A stretch of 64,000 bases of DNA from Chlorops oryzae (taxonomy: Eukaryota; Arthropoda; Insecta; Diptera; Chloropidae). The notes under the pieces were generated by a model that did no database searches, was not told the DNA's origin, and saw nothing but the letters and a program-made list of their open reading frames with translations. The stretch spans positions 34,452,502 through 34,516,501 of the forward strand of contig CM035808.1 of NCBI GenBank assembly GCA_020466095.1. The letters run 5' to 3'. Of the stretch, positions 46,730 to 60,800 are shown one piece after another. Position numbers and translations under genes: made by a program. Positions within the stretch are counted from its first letter, which is position 1, and each line of letters begins with the position of its first letter.

Positions 46730-49239
46730 GATTCAGAATCAGGCAGATTCATGCATCCTTTATTAAACTGTATACCCGACGAGGCTATAAGATTTTTTAC
46801 CCCCAAAAAATACTAGGATGAGAACAGTTCATTCAGGGTTACTTGAATGTTTTACTGAATTGTTGGACATACCATATTTCACAAATAAAATCCTGCTTGG
46901 AAATGGTAAAGTTCAGTCTTTTTAATTTACATAAATATATGTATATTCATAGGCAAGGAAGCAATAACAGACGCGAACACAAGGCGGCTGCCGGTCTTTC
47001 GCATATTTTCCTACTAAAATGATACAGTCAAATCCATTGTCACTGCATCTCATCCGGCACGTGATTTTACGTCAACGTCAACAGCTCAAAAAAAAGCCTG
47101 CAAAAAAGAGAATAATCCGAAGTCAATGTCTATCACGTATTATAGGGTAAGTACCCTACGAAAACTTTTGCACAATGAACTTCCTAACATGAAGCTTTGT
47201 TCCGCAACTATGACTAGCCAAAAAAGAAAAATCAATACGCCAGCAGGATACCATTGCTCCTCGTACTCATGCAGACAGCGAATGTTGTCCTCGAAAAAAA
47301 AAATTTAAACAAAAATGATATAAAAACATAAATAGCTTAGCTTTTCCATGTTTTATACACACTTAAAGCTTTAATGCCTTTTATGATTGCTTAAATGAAG
47401 TTAAGCGCTTTTAGTGCAACACTCAACCGAAGTATTTCGGCATTGCAAGCGTTTAAAATTGCTTGCTGAAGTTCAATGATTGACGCATCCTATTGTCGTG
47501 TGATTCTTTTGTCTTCGGGAACATGAAAGAGCTAGAGCTCTCATAGTTAAGTACATACGACTACACTTAGAAAAATCAAGCTTAAAATATGCAAAAAATT
47601 CTAGTTTTACGTAAAACAAAATATGCTGCAATGACGTCATTGAAAAGAGCTGATAAACAAAAGAAGTCGTCATGGCGTACTCCAACTCATGGCTTTAAAG
47701 TCTTTTTAAATGTTTTCTTTGAAATTATTTTAAGTGCATTTCCATGTTGAGTATGTATGGAAAATATTCTCGGTTTTCTTTTTCTCAGTCTGGCAATGAA
47801 AATGCCGACAAAATTTTTTGTCAATAAGTCTCGACGTTTGCAGACTTTTGTCTGCTTTCGTGCTTTGATTGCGTGTTAGTCTGACTGTCTGTCTGTCTGT
47901 CTGCGGCTGTTGCTATTGTTTAATGATACTTGCAATGAGTGGAATTGAAAAAGCTTAAGAGCAAGATGGCGTCGTGAAGCTCGAAAAGTTTGAAGAAATT
48001 CGATAAAATTAAATTTTGAGAAATTTTGCCAAAATATTTAAAACATTTTCTATTCAATAAATTTTTATTTTCCCCAATAGAAAAGAACAAAAAAATTATC
48101 AAAGCTTGGATTAATCTAGACGATAACCGGTTTCAACCGGTTAATTCAAAGCTCCAACTAATTTGAAATGCAGTTTTCCTACACTCGGAGGCCTTCTGCG
48201 TTCGCATGGCGATGTTTTTTCTTTGATGGAGTTTGATTTTTATTTAATTATTTTTTTCCCCCATTTTTTTTTTCACAAAATATTCTAGACACCCACGTTC
48301 GTTAGCGTTGCGAATTTTTGAATTTTGAAAAGTCATCGTCCCACATTGCCACTCCGTTTCAGCCATTCGTCATGGGCCGTTCGTCGGGTATGGAAGTTCA
48401 TTTCGAATTTAATTAGAATTTTGTGTTTTTTTTGGCAAGAAAAAGAATTATCCATGGCCAAAGCAATTGACCACTTTTCAAGTGCTACCCTTTTCTGTAT
48501 TCAGTTAATTATTTTGCCATTTCTTACGCCTCGAAATAAAAGCCGAAATCAAACCCAAAAATGTTTGACAAATACTTGACAGTTCGACGCCTTTCGTGGT
48601 GTAAATAGCATTCTATATGATCAGCTCAACAGTCATTCAATCAATCATTCATTCATACCTTCTGTTCTTAGTTTCTTTGATTTTTATCTGAGGTGTTTTT
48701 ATTGATCCATCCAAAAAAAAATACATACAAACATACATATACATACATAAATACAAACATGCATACATAAATACTTGAAATATAGATTGAGCTCAATTCA
48801 ACTGGGCCATTTCAAAAAAGGCTAAAAGAGAAGGAAAAAAACCGGGCCAAAGATCTAAAAACGCGGAAGCTGTCTTTTTAACAGTCGAATTTAATGATTA
48901 TTTACAGTTCAACAGCTCGAATGGAAAAAATTATAAATGTTAAACAAAGAAATGAGGTTTTGGGTTAGAACTTGAAACGTTTTACACGGCAGCACACTTA
49001 GCGATTTATTGTGCCCACATACTTAGCGTTTGTTGGCAAGGGAGGCGATAAAAAATGTGAAGAAAGCCGCTCGTCTCCCCTAGCCTAAAAAGAAAATGAA
49101 TTATCGGACGATTATAATCGAAAATTATCGCTAAATCTAAAAGCCGATTTATTAAAATCCAACCTCGTTTGATAAGTTTAAGAGGCATTTAACCATTTAA
49201 GCTCAATCATCAGGTCGGGTAGTTTTGAAGAACTCTCTA
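46730..49239. other. Noncoding stretch with microsatellites
   Basis: No supported gene. GTCT tetranucleotides lie at 47878-47902. A TACA/TACATA-rich microsatellite runs from about 48720 to 48775. At about 48127-48147, AACCGGTTTCAACCGGTT forms a short inverted repeat. Confidence 0.4.
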
Positions 49240-50088
49240 TAAGGTAAGTGTACCACGTAAGGCCCACCTAACATCTTTTCGATTACAGCGTACAAAGTAT
49301 TGATGATAGAAACCCGATTGTTTTTGTGTTGTTTTATTTGATAAATTTTCTATAGAAAAACAAAAAATTCTACCAAAAATCATTATCGGAAAAGCTCCTA
49401 AAATGCGATTTAAAAAAACGAGGAACATGTGTACCTTAAAAGGCCCACTTACTCCTTGTTTGAGATAATGAACCCAAACTTGCATTCATTACTTTTGAAA
49501 GCCTTTTATGTTAATTTATATTGTAAAAGCTAGCAAAAAAAATTAAAATATCAGACAAAATTCGTTTATTTAAAAAAAAACTTAACGAATGTTACTAACC
49601 TGTTTTTGATTAAGAATTAAAGATAAAACGCTATTAAGCAAAAAAAAAGGTATAGTTGCCGTCTTTTGACCTCAGAGCAACTCAATAAAAGGTTTCTTAA
49701 TGACCGTTGTTGAATTTTTTATGGTGGGCCTTCATAGGCCTTCCAAGAAAAAAAAATTTGCTATTGATTTTTTTACCATAAACATACCTCTGTATCTTCA
49801 CAATACAACAAACTTTGTTATTTTAAGAAAGCAACCCACAATTTCACTATAGATCATTATTTTTTAAGCATCGTCCACTATAAAAATGGCTTTTTTACGC
49901 CTCTGTTATTTTCAATTGACTGTGGTCGCCGCAAATATAGTGCGATTGTCTTAATTTTTTATTTCTACGAAATAACTTGAGGACATGTTTCAACATGTGC
50001 AAGTACAGAAACATTTGATAGTTAGAAGTTGGTTAAAATGAAAGTGGGCCTTACGAGGAGCCGGGCCTTACGTGGTACACTTACCTTA
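49240..50088. mobile_element. Terminal-inverted-repeat element, 849 bp, TA target site
   Basis: The ends TAAGGTAAGTGTACCACGTA and its reverse complement, continuing AGGCCC, lie at 49240 and 50088, flanked by TA (49238-49239 and 50089-50090). Further GGGCCTT and AAGGCCCAC words recur inside (near 49440, 49725 and 50045). The element is AT-rich, with no transposase. The TA target suggests Tc1/mariner mobilisation. Confidence 0.75.
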
Positions 50089-50099
50089 TATTGTTATAT

Positions 50100-50400
50100 T
50101 TTTTGAACTTTTAATAACATTTTTGTACTTTCTAGTACTTTTTAGCACATTTTAGTACTTTTTAAAGAATTTTTGTAATTTTAGTACTATTTTTAATTTT
50201 TACATATTTACTTTTGGATTTTTAGAACATTTTTGTATGCACTTTTAAGTACTTTTTTGCGCTTTTTAGTAATTTTAGGCTATTTTAAAGCACTTTTTAG
50301 TACTTTCTTAGCACTTTTAGTACTTTCTTAGCACTATTTAAAAATAATGTTGGTACCTTTTTAGTACTTGTTTTTTGTATTTATCAATTTTTAGTAGTTT
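50100..50400. repeat. TTTTAGTACTTT minisatellite, degenerate
   Basis: About 300 bases of imperfect repeats of TTTTAGTACTTT (also TTTAGCACTTT and TTTTTAGTAATTT) directly follow the inverted-repeat element. Confidence 0.75.
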
Positions 50401-52016
50401 TTCTTTAAATACAATACATATCATGTATAGAGAAAAAAAATAATTTTTTGATAGTCATCAAATAAAATAAAAATAAAAACAAGTTCGATATGCAGATACG
50501 AGTACAACATTGCAATTTTGCCTTTGAGAGTCCAAGTAATGCTTTTTAATTCATAGTTTTATGACTAAAGTAAATGTCAAATACTATTACGGCTATCTGA
50601 AATTGCTGAAGCCCGTAAATCGGAACCAAATACGTCAAACCCGTTTTTTTCTTTTCTCGCAATATTTTCTTACGTAAGCCCGATTGTAAGTCTAACGTTT
50701 TAAGACGTAACCAGCGAATAGACACACACAAAATGAATGATTTGATTTAATTAACATTCCAGTGCATCGCATTCTGGCGATCATTATACCGATTCCGCAA
50801 AACTTCCGGCGAAGCTCAAGGCATCCTTCATACAATTACGAAACCGAGACACTTAGTCTAAAAAATTTTAAATGACCAACATTAGTGGGTTCAACCAAAG
50901 ACAGCAATTATATAAGAAAAAATAAAAACCACAAATAAATAATTCACTCGAACTGAGAAAAAGTAACAGAATCGACTTTGGGTCTTAGATTTCCAAATTC
51001 GGATTGCCCCCGCACTCGAGGAACAAGTTCGTTATCTCCTACTGTATGCGGGGCCTTTAAATGGCTATCTACAAAAAGCGAGAATTCAATTCGATTCAAT
51101 TCATTTGACATTATTTGCCACAATATTATCGATTTTTTTTTTTTTCTTCTTTGCTTTGTACTTCTAATCGAAATTCATTCATTCACTGTCCGAGAGTACA
51201 GAGAACTCTCAGCCCACACGAATCCGGGGCATGCAGTACCGTTCACAGGTTGAACGCTGCAGTCAACCGGAGGCTTGAACTCTTTTTTATGCATCACAAG
51301 AGAAGGCCGCAGCGCTGTCTTCAGCTGTCAATGCGTATTAATATTCAATTTTAAGACTGAGAGTCTCTTGCATATAGAATTCAACGTGTCGCGTCGCGTC
51401 GCGTTGCGTCGTTCTTTAATTAATTCCAAATTAATGCAGGCAAGCTACGGTTCAAGCCCACAACCCACCCGACCGATCGCAACCGACAAAACCACTCTCA
51501 ACACTTGCGATTTTTATGTGGAAAATTCTTGCTCAGTTTTTGAATAAAATGCGAGAAGTCTCAATTTTATCACTTCATCGTAAAATGTGGTGGGCCTTGA
51601 AATGGTTTTTAAAATTTCGAATTTTTTTTTTTTTTTTTTTCAAAGCATTCAAAGCATAAAAAATTGAAGTTGTTTTAGTCGAAAAATTTTAAACACAAAT
51701 TGAGTAAAATCTCTTCTAGGAAATCTGAAGCAATAGTGTACTTCCTTATTCTATTATTCTTTGTATTAGCTTCTGATCCCGAAGAAGAGGTTTTTGATTG
51801 GATTTCAGAGGAACTACAATAACCGGAGAGCTCCTTGAACTTCAAATGATGATAATAAATTGATTAGAAGAATTTTTTTCTAGAAAAAGGGTAGGTACCT
51901 ATTCAATAAACTGTAAGTCTATTTACTCCGACCGCAAAAACTGAATCGAAAACGAGTAAGAAAGCTAAAGACCGATAAGCCCGACTTTGACATGCCTAGC
52001 ACCCCGACCATATTGA
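50401..52016. other. Unassigned noncoding stretch
   Basis: No supported gene. A CGCGT/CGTCG pentamer cluster lies at 51388-51412. T runs lie near 51127 and 51622. Confidence 0.35.
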
Positions 52017-52258
52017 CGCGCTATCAGCCCGATTCTGAATATTCCGGGGGAGTTTTTCCGCGCGGAATTGAAAAAAAATCTGCCATTATAAGCACACTTG
52101 GAAAAGTGAAATGAGCAAGGATCTCGAACTTTTTTAAGTAAAAGTATTTTTCCTTTATTGACGCTTAGAACCCTTCTATTTTCCTTGAAGAAAAATTTTG
52201 GGGGGAAAAACTCCCGATAAACTAGTGTGGTGTAAAAATACAACCCGGAATATTGAGT
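52017..52258. mobile_element. Fold-back repeat family F copy
   Basis: It begins CAGCCCGATTCTGAATATTC and ends ACCCGGAATATTGAG, which are imperfect inverted ends. Through GAAAAAAAATCTGCCATT and GCACACTTGG it aligns with the reverse complement of 54189-54432. Confidence 0.5.
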
Positions 52259-54188
52259 TAAAATTTTTTAAGGGTTCCGATAGGGTAAATCATCATAATA
52301 TTGTAGATTTACGCTTTAAGCTCTATTCGAAGTCGTTTTATTAACCATATTTTTATTAAGGTTTGCTCTTGAATAAGTGTTAAGCCGTAGTTCTTTAGAA
52401 AAACATAATAGTATTTTTTCCGAGGCACCACTTTGTCTGCTTGTCATATTAAAAAATCGCAACCAATTTCGGCATTAAATGCAAAGATTCGTTCGCAAAA
52501 CCGACGCGCATGCGCACAAACGACCGAGGAAATTATTCAAAGCGTAAGAACCCAAAGTATTTAGAAAAAGTTCAAAGCATAAAAATAAAAAAATAAAAAA
52601 TGAAATTGAAAATAAAAACCAATTGAGACTGAAAAAGAAAAACGACATCATCCAAGAGCGTTCAAGTTCAAGGTCAAGCCAAACTTCAGCGCGAAGACAC
52701 CACAAGCACACAAAGTCAAGAGTGCCCGAAGACCGAAAATGACTTAAAGCGCCAAAACTCTGAAAAGGTTTGTTGCTGCCAACTTCAAAAAAAAAAAAAA
52801 AAAAACAAGAAAAAAAACGAAAAAACAAAGAAAGAAAAACGACCCAAAAAAGCACCAAACGCTGCAGCACTGCTTGGAGCCGAACAATGAAACGAATAAA
52901 AAGCGGCATTGGAAGCGCTTGGAGCCCCGTCTTTCGAGTTGTTGTGAAGACAAGCATCAGAATGGGAAGTTATTGCTGTTGTTTTTGTTTTTTTTGTCGA
53001 AGAAGCGTCGCAGAAGGCGAAAGTAGTTTTTGAAAAAAAATAAAAATAAATAAAGAATAAAGAAAAAAGTGAAGCTCAAAATGTGCACAATGCGCAGACG
53101 CGGCCGCGTCTGGTGCCGCTCGGAGTCAGGTAGCTGCACACGTTCAGACAAAAGCGAGAGCGCAAACGTCAAGTGTTCTTAGCTCACCTCTTGGTTGTCA
53201 CCGCAGTTGAGTGGTTTTTAAGTCACAATGCCACACCATTGTCAACATTTATAAAAGGAGGTCTTGAGAGATTAATGGACTAAAGTCTAAAGTAGACACC
53301 TTTCATATATGTTTTTATTTTTATTTTTTGTTTTTGTTTTGTGAGCTATTTCTCTCACGCCTTTTAAAGTCACAGAGGCAGCTAGCAGCTAGCCAGCAAG
53401 CCAATCGTCTGGATCAATCAAGGAAGTGATTTCTCATTAATTCTGCCTATCGAGATTTATCTTCGTTCCTTTTTAAGTAAATTTCCACATCGATTTTCTC
53501 AGCGTATTTTGTTTAATTGATTTTCGATTCGAGGAAATCGAACGCCTCACGAATTTCCATTTTCATTTCCATTTCCATTCTTTGCGAGGCTTATGATTTC
53601 TCTAAAAGGATGTCTCCTTGCATGTTTTCTCTTATCGATTTTGGGTCATCGACCATGTCGACTTTGACATGAGCTGACATGAATGATTGCCACATTGATT
53701 TATTGATTTTTTATTGTGAGCTAAATTGGGTAATTTATTAAAAAAAAAAAAAAACCTAAGCGATTAAAATTTGCTTCCTCTAGAATTGATATTGCTCGAA
53801 CCTTTGATAGCTCCATTTGGTCATGGATAAATGATTGTTATGCAAGTCATAGGGCCAAGGTACAATAGTGCGAGAGTCATGCGTGCAACACTCTCTGTCT
53901 CACTCTCCCTCTATCGCTTTGTATATCTCTCACCCACTCTCTCTCGCATGTACGCATTATTCTCAGACTATTGTGCCCTTATCTGCTAATTTTTTCACCA
54001 GAAGATCATTCAAAAGTTGAAAGGCAACTAGGCGACTCAAACCTAACATTTAAAGCCCCTTTCAGTAAGTCTATATAAAATTATTGACTGGATAGCACCG
54101 AAGACTCTTAATCTTCCTATTATTCATATAACATTTGGCGGCCGTATAGGAAAAGAGTTTTTCCTGGAGGAGCTTTGGAGCATTATAA
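52259..54188. other. Noncoding stretch with a GC-richer block
   Basis: No supported gene. At about 53085-53215 the sequence is GC-rich (CGCAGACGCGGCCGCGTCTG). On the minus strand it contains CCAAGAGGTGAGC, which fits a splice donor, so a noncoding first exon of a minus-strand gene such as pigs is possible. A long A run at 52788-52804 produces spurious frames. A CTCT-rich area lies at 53890-53945. Confidence 0.3.
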
Positions 54189-54432
54189 AGCTATCTGCCC
54201 TATTCTAAATGAATATTCCCTGAGAATTTGTTCCCTTAAAAATTTTTTCCGCGGTAACAGGAAAGGTTCTGACCATAAATTGAAAGGAGAATGTGATGAA
54301 ATCTCCTTAAAATTTTTCGAAATTCTTGCTCCCTTTATATTCCCTTCCCAGTGTGCCTAGAATGGGCGAATTTTTTTCAAATCTGCATAGAAAGATTCCG
54401 CGGGAATATTTAGAGTCGGACTGTTCGAATAG
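54189..54432. mobile_element. Fold-back repeat family F copy
   Basis: It carries GCCCTATTCTAAATGAATATT at the left and GGGAATATTTAGAGTCGGAC at the right, inverted relative to each other. The interior phrase CCCTTCCCAGTGTG matches the copy near 24640. This is the clearest alignment partner of the copy at 52017. Confidence 0.5.
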
Positions 54433-54734
54433 GGTGGATAACCTCCATTGAATCCCCCGTTCAGTAAGCCATCATAGAAAATATTTTGATCCGATAGTTC
54501 TGAAGCCTTCGAGTATTCCGTTGGTTCAACCTTTGATGGGAGATTTAGCGGCAAATTATTTCTGGAGGAGTTGTAGTTTTGTATTTTTATTCGACCCTTT
54601 TATTATTTAATTTGATTACTTAATATTTGTTTGGGCTTTGGGTGCAAACATTTCTATTATGAAATGCCAATTCTTGACAATCGAAAAAATCGTTTTTCTG
54701 ATTTCCGAAAGTGGGACGTGGAGAGCTGATGCGA
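54433..54734. other. Unassigned spacer
   Basis: Nothing recognisable. Confidence 0.4.
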
Positions 54735-54815
54735 TCGATTTCGAACCCAACTACGAGTTATCATCAGGCATCTTTGCCAACGTATTAGCCACTTCGACCA
54801 CCTCAGCTATGTGAC
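54735..54815 (-). mobile_element. tRNA-like SINE head
   Basis: On the minus strand it reads ATAGCTGAGGTGGTCGAAGTG (box A) and GTTGGGTTCGAAATCG (box B) with normal spacing. No acceptor stem closes the fold, so it is more likely a SINE remnant than a tRNA gene. Confidence 0.5.
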
Positions 54816-57800
54816 ATAGGAGTTACGGAGTGTTATAATGCTTTGTATACTGATTATTTCAACGTGTACCTGTATGGTATCACAAATTTTTAAGGGGTTC
54901 AGAAGACACCCTTGCATAAGTCCCGTGGGCCTTTTTGGACAATAACTAAGCAAAAAGACGTAAGTTCAGGACCTCTTTCCGGTGCCGTGATTCGCTTGCA
55001 GGAAAACAAAAGAGTTTAAAAAAGATCACCAATGCGTTTTCAAAGGAGTAACTCCCCAATTCAAGGCCCATTTATAGATGATTAGTAATTTATGAACGAA
55101 ATTATATCTCGAAACAAGTCTTATATCTTATATTTTTTGTACCAAGATTTCCTACAAGACACTTTGGTAGCTTCCTACCGTAAATTTCGAAGAAAATTTC
55201 TTGTCATTTCAAGAATAATTATTCTGAAATATTTTTCCACAGCATTTAGCAGAAATATTTATGAAACTTTTCTCAAGGTACATTAACACTTGCTTTGAAT
55301 CGACTCAAAAATAGGTCATAGTCCATTCGTAGACCATTATGGAGAATGACTATGTCCTTTTTTAGTTGTCGCCATGCATTGAAGAGCAGAAATCTCAACT
55401 AATTCGGTTCATTTATGCCGTTTGCTCTTATCTCAAAAATGATGATCGCTTTTGAAGTTGTTGATTCCCAAAAGTATTTTAAAAATAATTGGACAATATT
55501 TTATGATCGTATTTTCGAATGCGTCTTGAAGGAATTGTATCTTAATACACCAAAGCGCACCATATATGACAAATCCATGATCAGCTCATTTCAGCTCTCC
55601 GAATGTCTCGAATGTCGTGTTAGTTGTTCGTCCCTCTGTTCGCCTTGTCTGTTTGACTCAAAGCATCTTTTGTTATCATTCCATTTCAGTAGTGCAAGCT
55701 CGGGCGATGTACACAGATGAGTCCATTTATGGACTCCAGTGAGACTTGATCTCCGAGACCAAATACGTTTTTAAACAAAAAGCCATGGAACCGAATGAAA
55801 AGTTTATTGTTAACTGTTTTTTTTTTTTTTTTTTTTTTTGTTTGTTCTCTCATTTTCTCTGTTTTTGTTGTTGTTTGTTACTGTTTTAATATTTAATCGG
55901 CCGACTGACTAACTCGAAACGCGGCATAATTTTTTGCTTTCATGATTCTTTCCACTCAGCTTGACTTCTAAATATGAACGCACGGCTAACTCATTCGGCG
56001 TCTTGCAATGCTGTCATAATGCAAAAAACAATACCCTATAAAAAAAAGTGGGGGTTGTATTACACACATCACAATAGCAACAACAACAAAAACATCATCA
56101 AGCTTAAACATTCATATTTGTTATGGTCCGAAACGGCAATAATGACGATTTATATATAAATCGCAATGTAGAAGCAAACGCAAACAATTCGCTTGAGTAC
56201 GTCTAACCCACAAATAAGGTGCTTAAGCGAAAAGGAAATGGCCTTATTCTCAAGTACCATTTACGACACGATGCCTCACAAAGCGTGACATTTTCTCTTT
56301 TAGCAAAAAGAGGAGCGAAAAAATATAAACAAATAAATGGAAACAAAAACAAATGCAAGTGCATTTTGGAGTCAATTGGAAAAATTTTCAGCAGTGACAA
56401 TGTCATAAATTATTTCATTGATGACATTCCAATGACAATATTTGTGATTTTTTAGAAAATACAAAAGACAGCGCCGCATTGCCATCAAGATTTCCTCAAA
56501 GATTTTTTTCCCCTAGGTATAGTCTATAAACTAGAAATTCCCCGTAATTTAGAAGGGACTCCCCTAAACTGACAATAGCGGTAAATATCACCTTCAAATG
56601 TCCTCGGTCCGATCCCGACCACCAGTGTCTCATATACTGGTATATTTGAAATATCATAATGAAGTGACATTTCCTAACGACTATATTTTGTTTATACAAA
56701 ATGCAGTTTGAAGTTTCCCGTAAAAACAACTCACAAAGCGCTGTCAAGTACAATAACAAAATATAATGCAAGTATAAAAAAGAAAAGAAAAAAACAATGG
56801 TAACCCTAGACCAAAAAGGCGGGACAAAAATGCACGGTATCAAAACAGTAGGGGATAGAAAAAAGAGAGAGAGAGAGCGAGAGGGAGAAAGATAGAGGAA
56901 CAAAGGTCTCTGGAACTCTTCAAAGGTGACTCTTCGAAATGGCTTTGAGGCCTCTTCGAGCAGTGACGAGTGTCGCCAGCATCTTTGCCTCTGCATCGCC
57001 ATCACCATCGTCATCATTGTCATCATTGTCATCGTCGTCAGCATCGCCGTCAACTTCAAATGCCTCCAACGCCAAATGCCTCCATCTTCAAACTCCTCAG
57101 TCAGCTGTGGTGTGTGTATGTCCCGCGTGCGCTCGTCAAGAATTCTCAATTGACTGCCTTGCATTTAAGGTGAGAGTTATGCGATATGCCATTCTATCTT
57201 CATACTCTTGGTATGCGCTCCATACTTGGACTTGAAAATGACTTGGCCCGACTCGGCTCGGTTCGGTTCGCTCGGCTCAGATTCTTCTTGACTTACTTTG
57301 GAATTCTTAATAGAGCGTAATTGGCTGACATGATTGTATTATGTTAAAAATGTTGCACTTGCTGCTGACACATTTTTATGTAGCACAATGCCGCACGTCT
57401 GCGATAAAGATGGCATGATGAGGTGGTCATTTTATATGGTAAATCCAAAAGAAGCACGAGGAGAAAGTGTGAAGGAGAAATTCAATCTCTTTTTATTGCA
57501 ATTTCAATTTTTTTACTCTCATTCATGAAAGGAGAAATTCCAATTTAGATCCTCCAAGTACGGCGAGGTCCAAAACGTTTGTTGAGGACGTGCTTTCAAT
57601 GATTTATGAATATTGTGCTTGACAAATGTCAATGACCAACAGGCAAATACAATCTTCTTCTGGACTAAATCATCAATGATATCACAAGGATATAAAGGTG
57701 ACATATGTATTCACGTCGTCGGAGAAGGGTGCTATTCATATGGTTGATTTTTCATCTGAATCAAAGCCTACGACATAGTAGTAGTGGATAGGAATAAGGA

Positions 57801-60800
57801 AAATAAGGCGAGAGTTCTGCCCTCAGGAAACAGTCTATAACTCATAAAATAATTTCGATAAATAGACGTTTATACAGACAGCGGGCGCAGCCATTAAATT
57901 GTTTTTTCTATCCCACCCTCGAGGTTTAAATCTTCACCGGAGCCGTCATTGTCACTTCATCAACAAATATCAAACAAAGTGTCCATCGAAATGTCACGCG
58001 TTCCGCATCGAAAGTCACCCTAACTGCATCCATGCTGTCAGGGTAATATTTCCTGCTGGGAAGCGTTTTCAAAGGGAATTTTAAAGGGACTTAATCTCTT
58101 TTTTTTTTCAATCCAACATTTCTTTCCAACGAGTGCTCCATAAGAAACTTCAGTGCTATTGCCCTATTTTCAAGGTCCACAAACACCTATAATTTATGAG
58201 TGCAATATTCTCATAAATAACTCATCTCTTGGGGAACTTAAAGAAGACAAATTTGTTTCCAAATTGCTTTCAGGCAATTTTGGATTTGAATAATTTCTAG
58301 CAACATTCCCGGAACCGATGTCAATTTGGGGCGCAGAGCATAATTTTCGAAAAATTTACTATTCCAATTAGAAATTCCTAGCACAAGAAGTCATCGGTCG
58401 CCGCCATTATCGCATCATCAAAGGACGTGCTAATGGAATACAAATCAATGACGACCCAAAAAATAAAAAGTTGTGTGTTCTTTGAGGAGCCATTCTCACG
58501 ACATGACATGCAATAATTGAGCTTATCACGACTTGTTCGATGTGTTCTTTAAAGAAAATGCGTATTTTCTATGCGTAGGAGCTACATAAAAGTTCAAAGG
58601 AATTGTCTATAATGAGAACCGAACAAGAAGAATATGATTCGAGAGAATATTTTGAGGACCTCAATAGCCTGCAAGAGAGCGCCCTTAAAACAAATGGTGC
58701 CATAAAAAGTGAAATTGGAATTAATAATTTATTTAAAAAATATTTTTTAAATTCACTTTTTCTCACTTTCGAAAATTCTGATCAACCTGAAGAAGGATAA
58801 AGTTTTCAACCGTATAAGAAACTCTTTTTATGGTATAAAATCCTACCGACTGGTTTTTCCCTTTCACGTTAACTAACCACGTCAACAAACTTCATAAATT
58901 GAACGCTTGTCAGTCCACCGATCGATCAATCATACATCAAAATTGATGGTCTTCTCATCGAACTACTTTTTTATGCTTTCTTTGATCTTCGAGGATGTCC
59001 CGAAAGGTTTTTCAGTTTCACACAAAAGCAAAAGGAAAAGGCAAAAAGCTCAGATTTTATTGCATTCACGACGCGTCGTCGAGGCGAAATTTCTTTTCAC
59101 GTTGCAGCACGTGATCGGCAAACAAACGCAACGAGACGCATGTCAACGTGTTGCTGATGATGTTGAGGTTGATGTTGACGTTGACGTATCATGTTTGATG
59201 CTTCTTGTCTCATATCCGTGATATCGTGAGACAAGCTTTGTTATCAACAAAACACGAGACAGACAAGCAACAATGTCGACAAGATGTGAACAAGAAGCCT
59301 AACTCAGCATGTGGCTTGAGTCGAGTCAGTCGAGTGAGTGAATGAGTGAGTGAGAATTTCGACTCCTACTTAAATGAAAAGGGCCTTTAAGTACTTAACT
59401 CGATTTTTGAATGAATTTTCTTTTCTTTTGTTTTTTCTTGCTCCCTGGTTCTGTTGTTGTTGCAAGCAATGTTTAGCAACATTGCAGCGTAAACATGTTC
59501 TACAATTTCCGGCATGAGTGGGCTTCATTCATCTTAGAGCTTTTTTGCGAAGTGCCAATGCCCACTTGAAGACAACTTTTTTTTCGTAGGTTCATTCAAC
59601 GGAACGAAAAGAGGAAAGCACTCAGCGCATGCTGAATCATAAGATAGAAGATTTTTTTTTTTTTACTTAAAAATTTTTATGTATTTAAAGAGGGTAATTC
59701 CAATTTCATGCTTGAAGGTCGAAAGGTTCATTAGATATGAGTAGATAATTATTTAAAATGAACCTTTTTTGCTCTTAACTAAGATCTTCAACTGATATGA
59801 ATATGGTAGAAATGAAATAGCAGAATATTTTCTCAAAAACTCTCGAACTTAACGCATTTCCCCTTCTTAGTCTATAGGCTTTTCCCATCCCTGTTTTAAG
59901 GGCTTATTTATAAGAAATAAGGTTCACTGCACTTCACCGCCCTTGAGAATTCCATGAATTACTTAAGAATTAACAATCTTCATTTCCTGTTGCGCCCATA
60001 CTTTGAAAAGATTCCATTCCCTCCCTTTTTGCTACAAAATTCTTTCCGATTCTTTCGAATACGCCAGTCCAAAGTCTAGCGATCATTGTCATTGAACCTC
60101 AACGAGAAAGTAATGACCGTTTCGATTTCAAGAGCCAAGCGAATAAATATTCTTTTAATACTTGGGGAAAAAAGTCAATATATTCTCGTTTGGGAGAAGG
60201 GAGGGAGAGAAGAAACATTTGCGCATGCGCATGACAAGAATACTTAAAGACCTAATGGAAACATTCAACGTCGGACAACAAAACGCAATAATGGACACTG
60301 CTGCAGATCATTTTTGTGCGATGACGATCGATGATATTGACGCGTTAAATGCCGGAAGATTTAATGCGAAAGCGATTATAAGCATATTAATGATAAAGTT
60401 GCCTACAGGATCATAGAAAAGGTAAAAGAATATATTCTTGGTTTAGACTCCATTCGTTTAACGCTCTTTTTATGCTCATAATGAAGCTTGATTGATTCCA
60501 GAGTATGTCTTACAAGCGGCATTCTTCAAAGTGGGTCTCTTTTAATTGACAGTACCCCAGAACTAACCAACCGCCCGCCCGCCCTCACTATCCACACTTT
60601 GCGATCCATGTTAGTCAATTTAAATACCAATTTCGTTGTGTGCTGTGACTAACGAAGTGTTGAGACGCCTGTCAATTAAGAACATTACTTGAGCACTCAA
60701 TTCGGCGTATGTACATATGTGCTCATGTAATACTTAAGCATTTCTTTTAAGTCTTTTTGTAACAGTCTCTTCGATTAAAAGAATCTTGATATTTGTTGTA

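Noticed and set aside
56496..57164. 222-codon minus-strand frame
   Set aside because: It crosses a triplet repeat giving methionine/threonine runs and a GA tract giving serine/leucine runs; codon use and content are not protein-like.
60162..60416. 84-codon frame with an acidic/helical C-terminal part
   Set aside because: It is short, has no recognisable motif and lies in AT-rich noncoding sequence. It could be an exon but I cannot support it.
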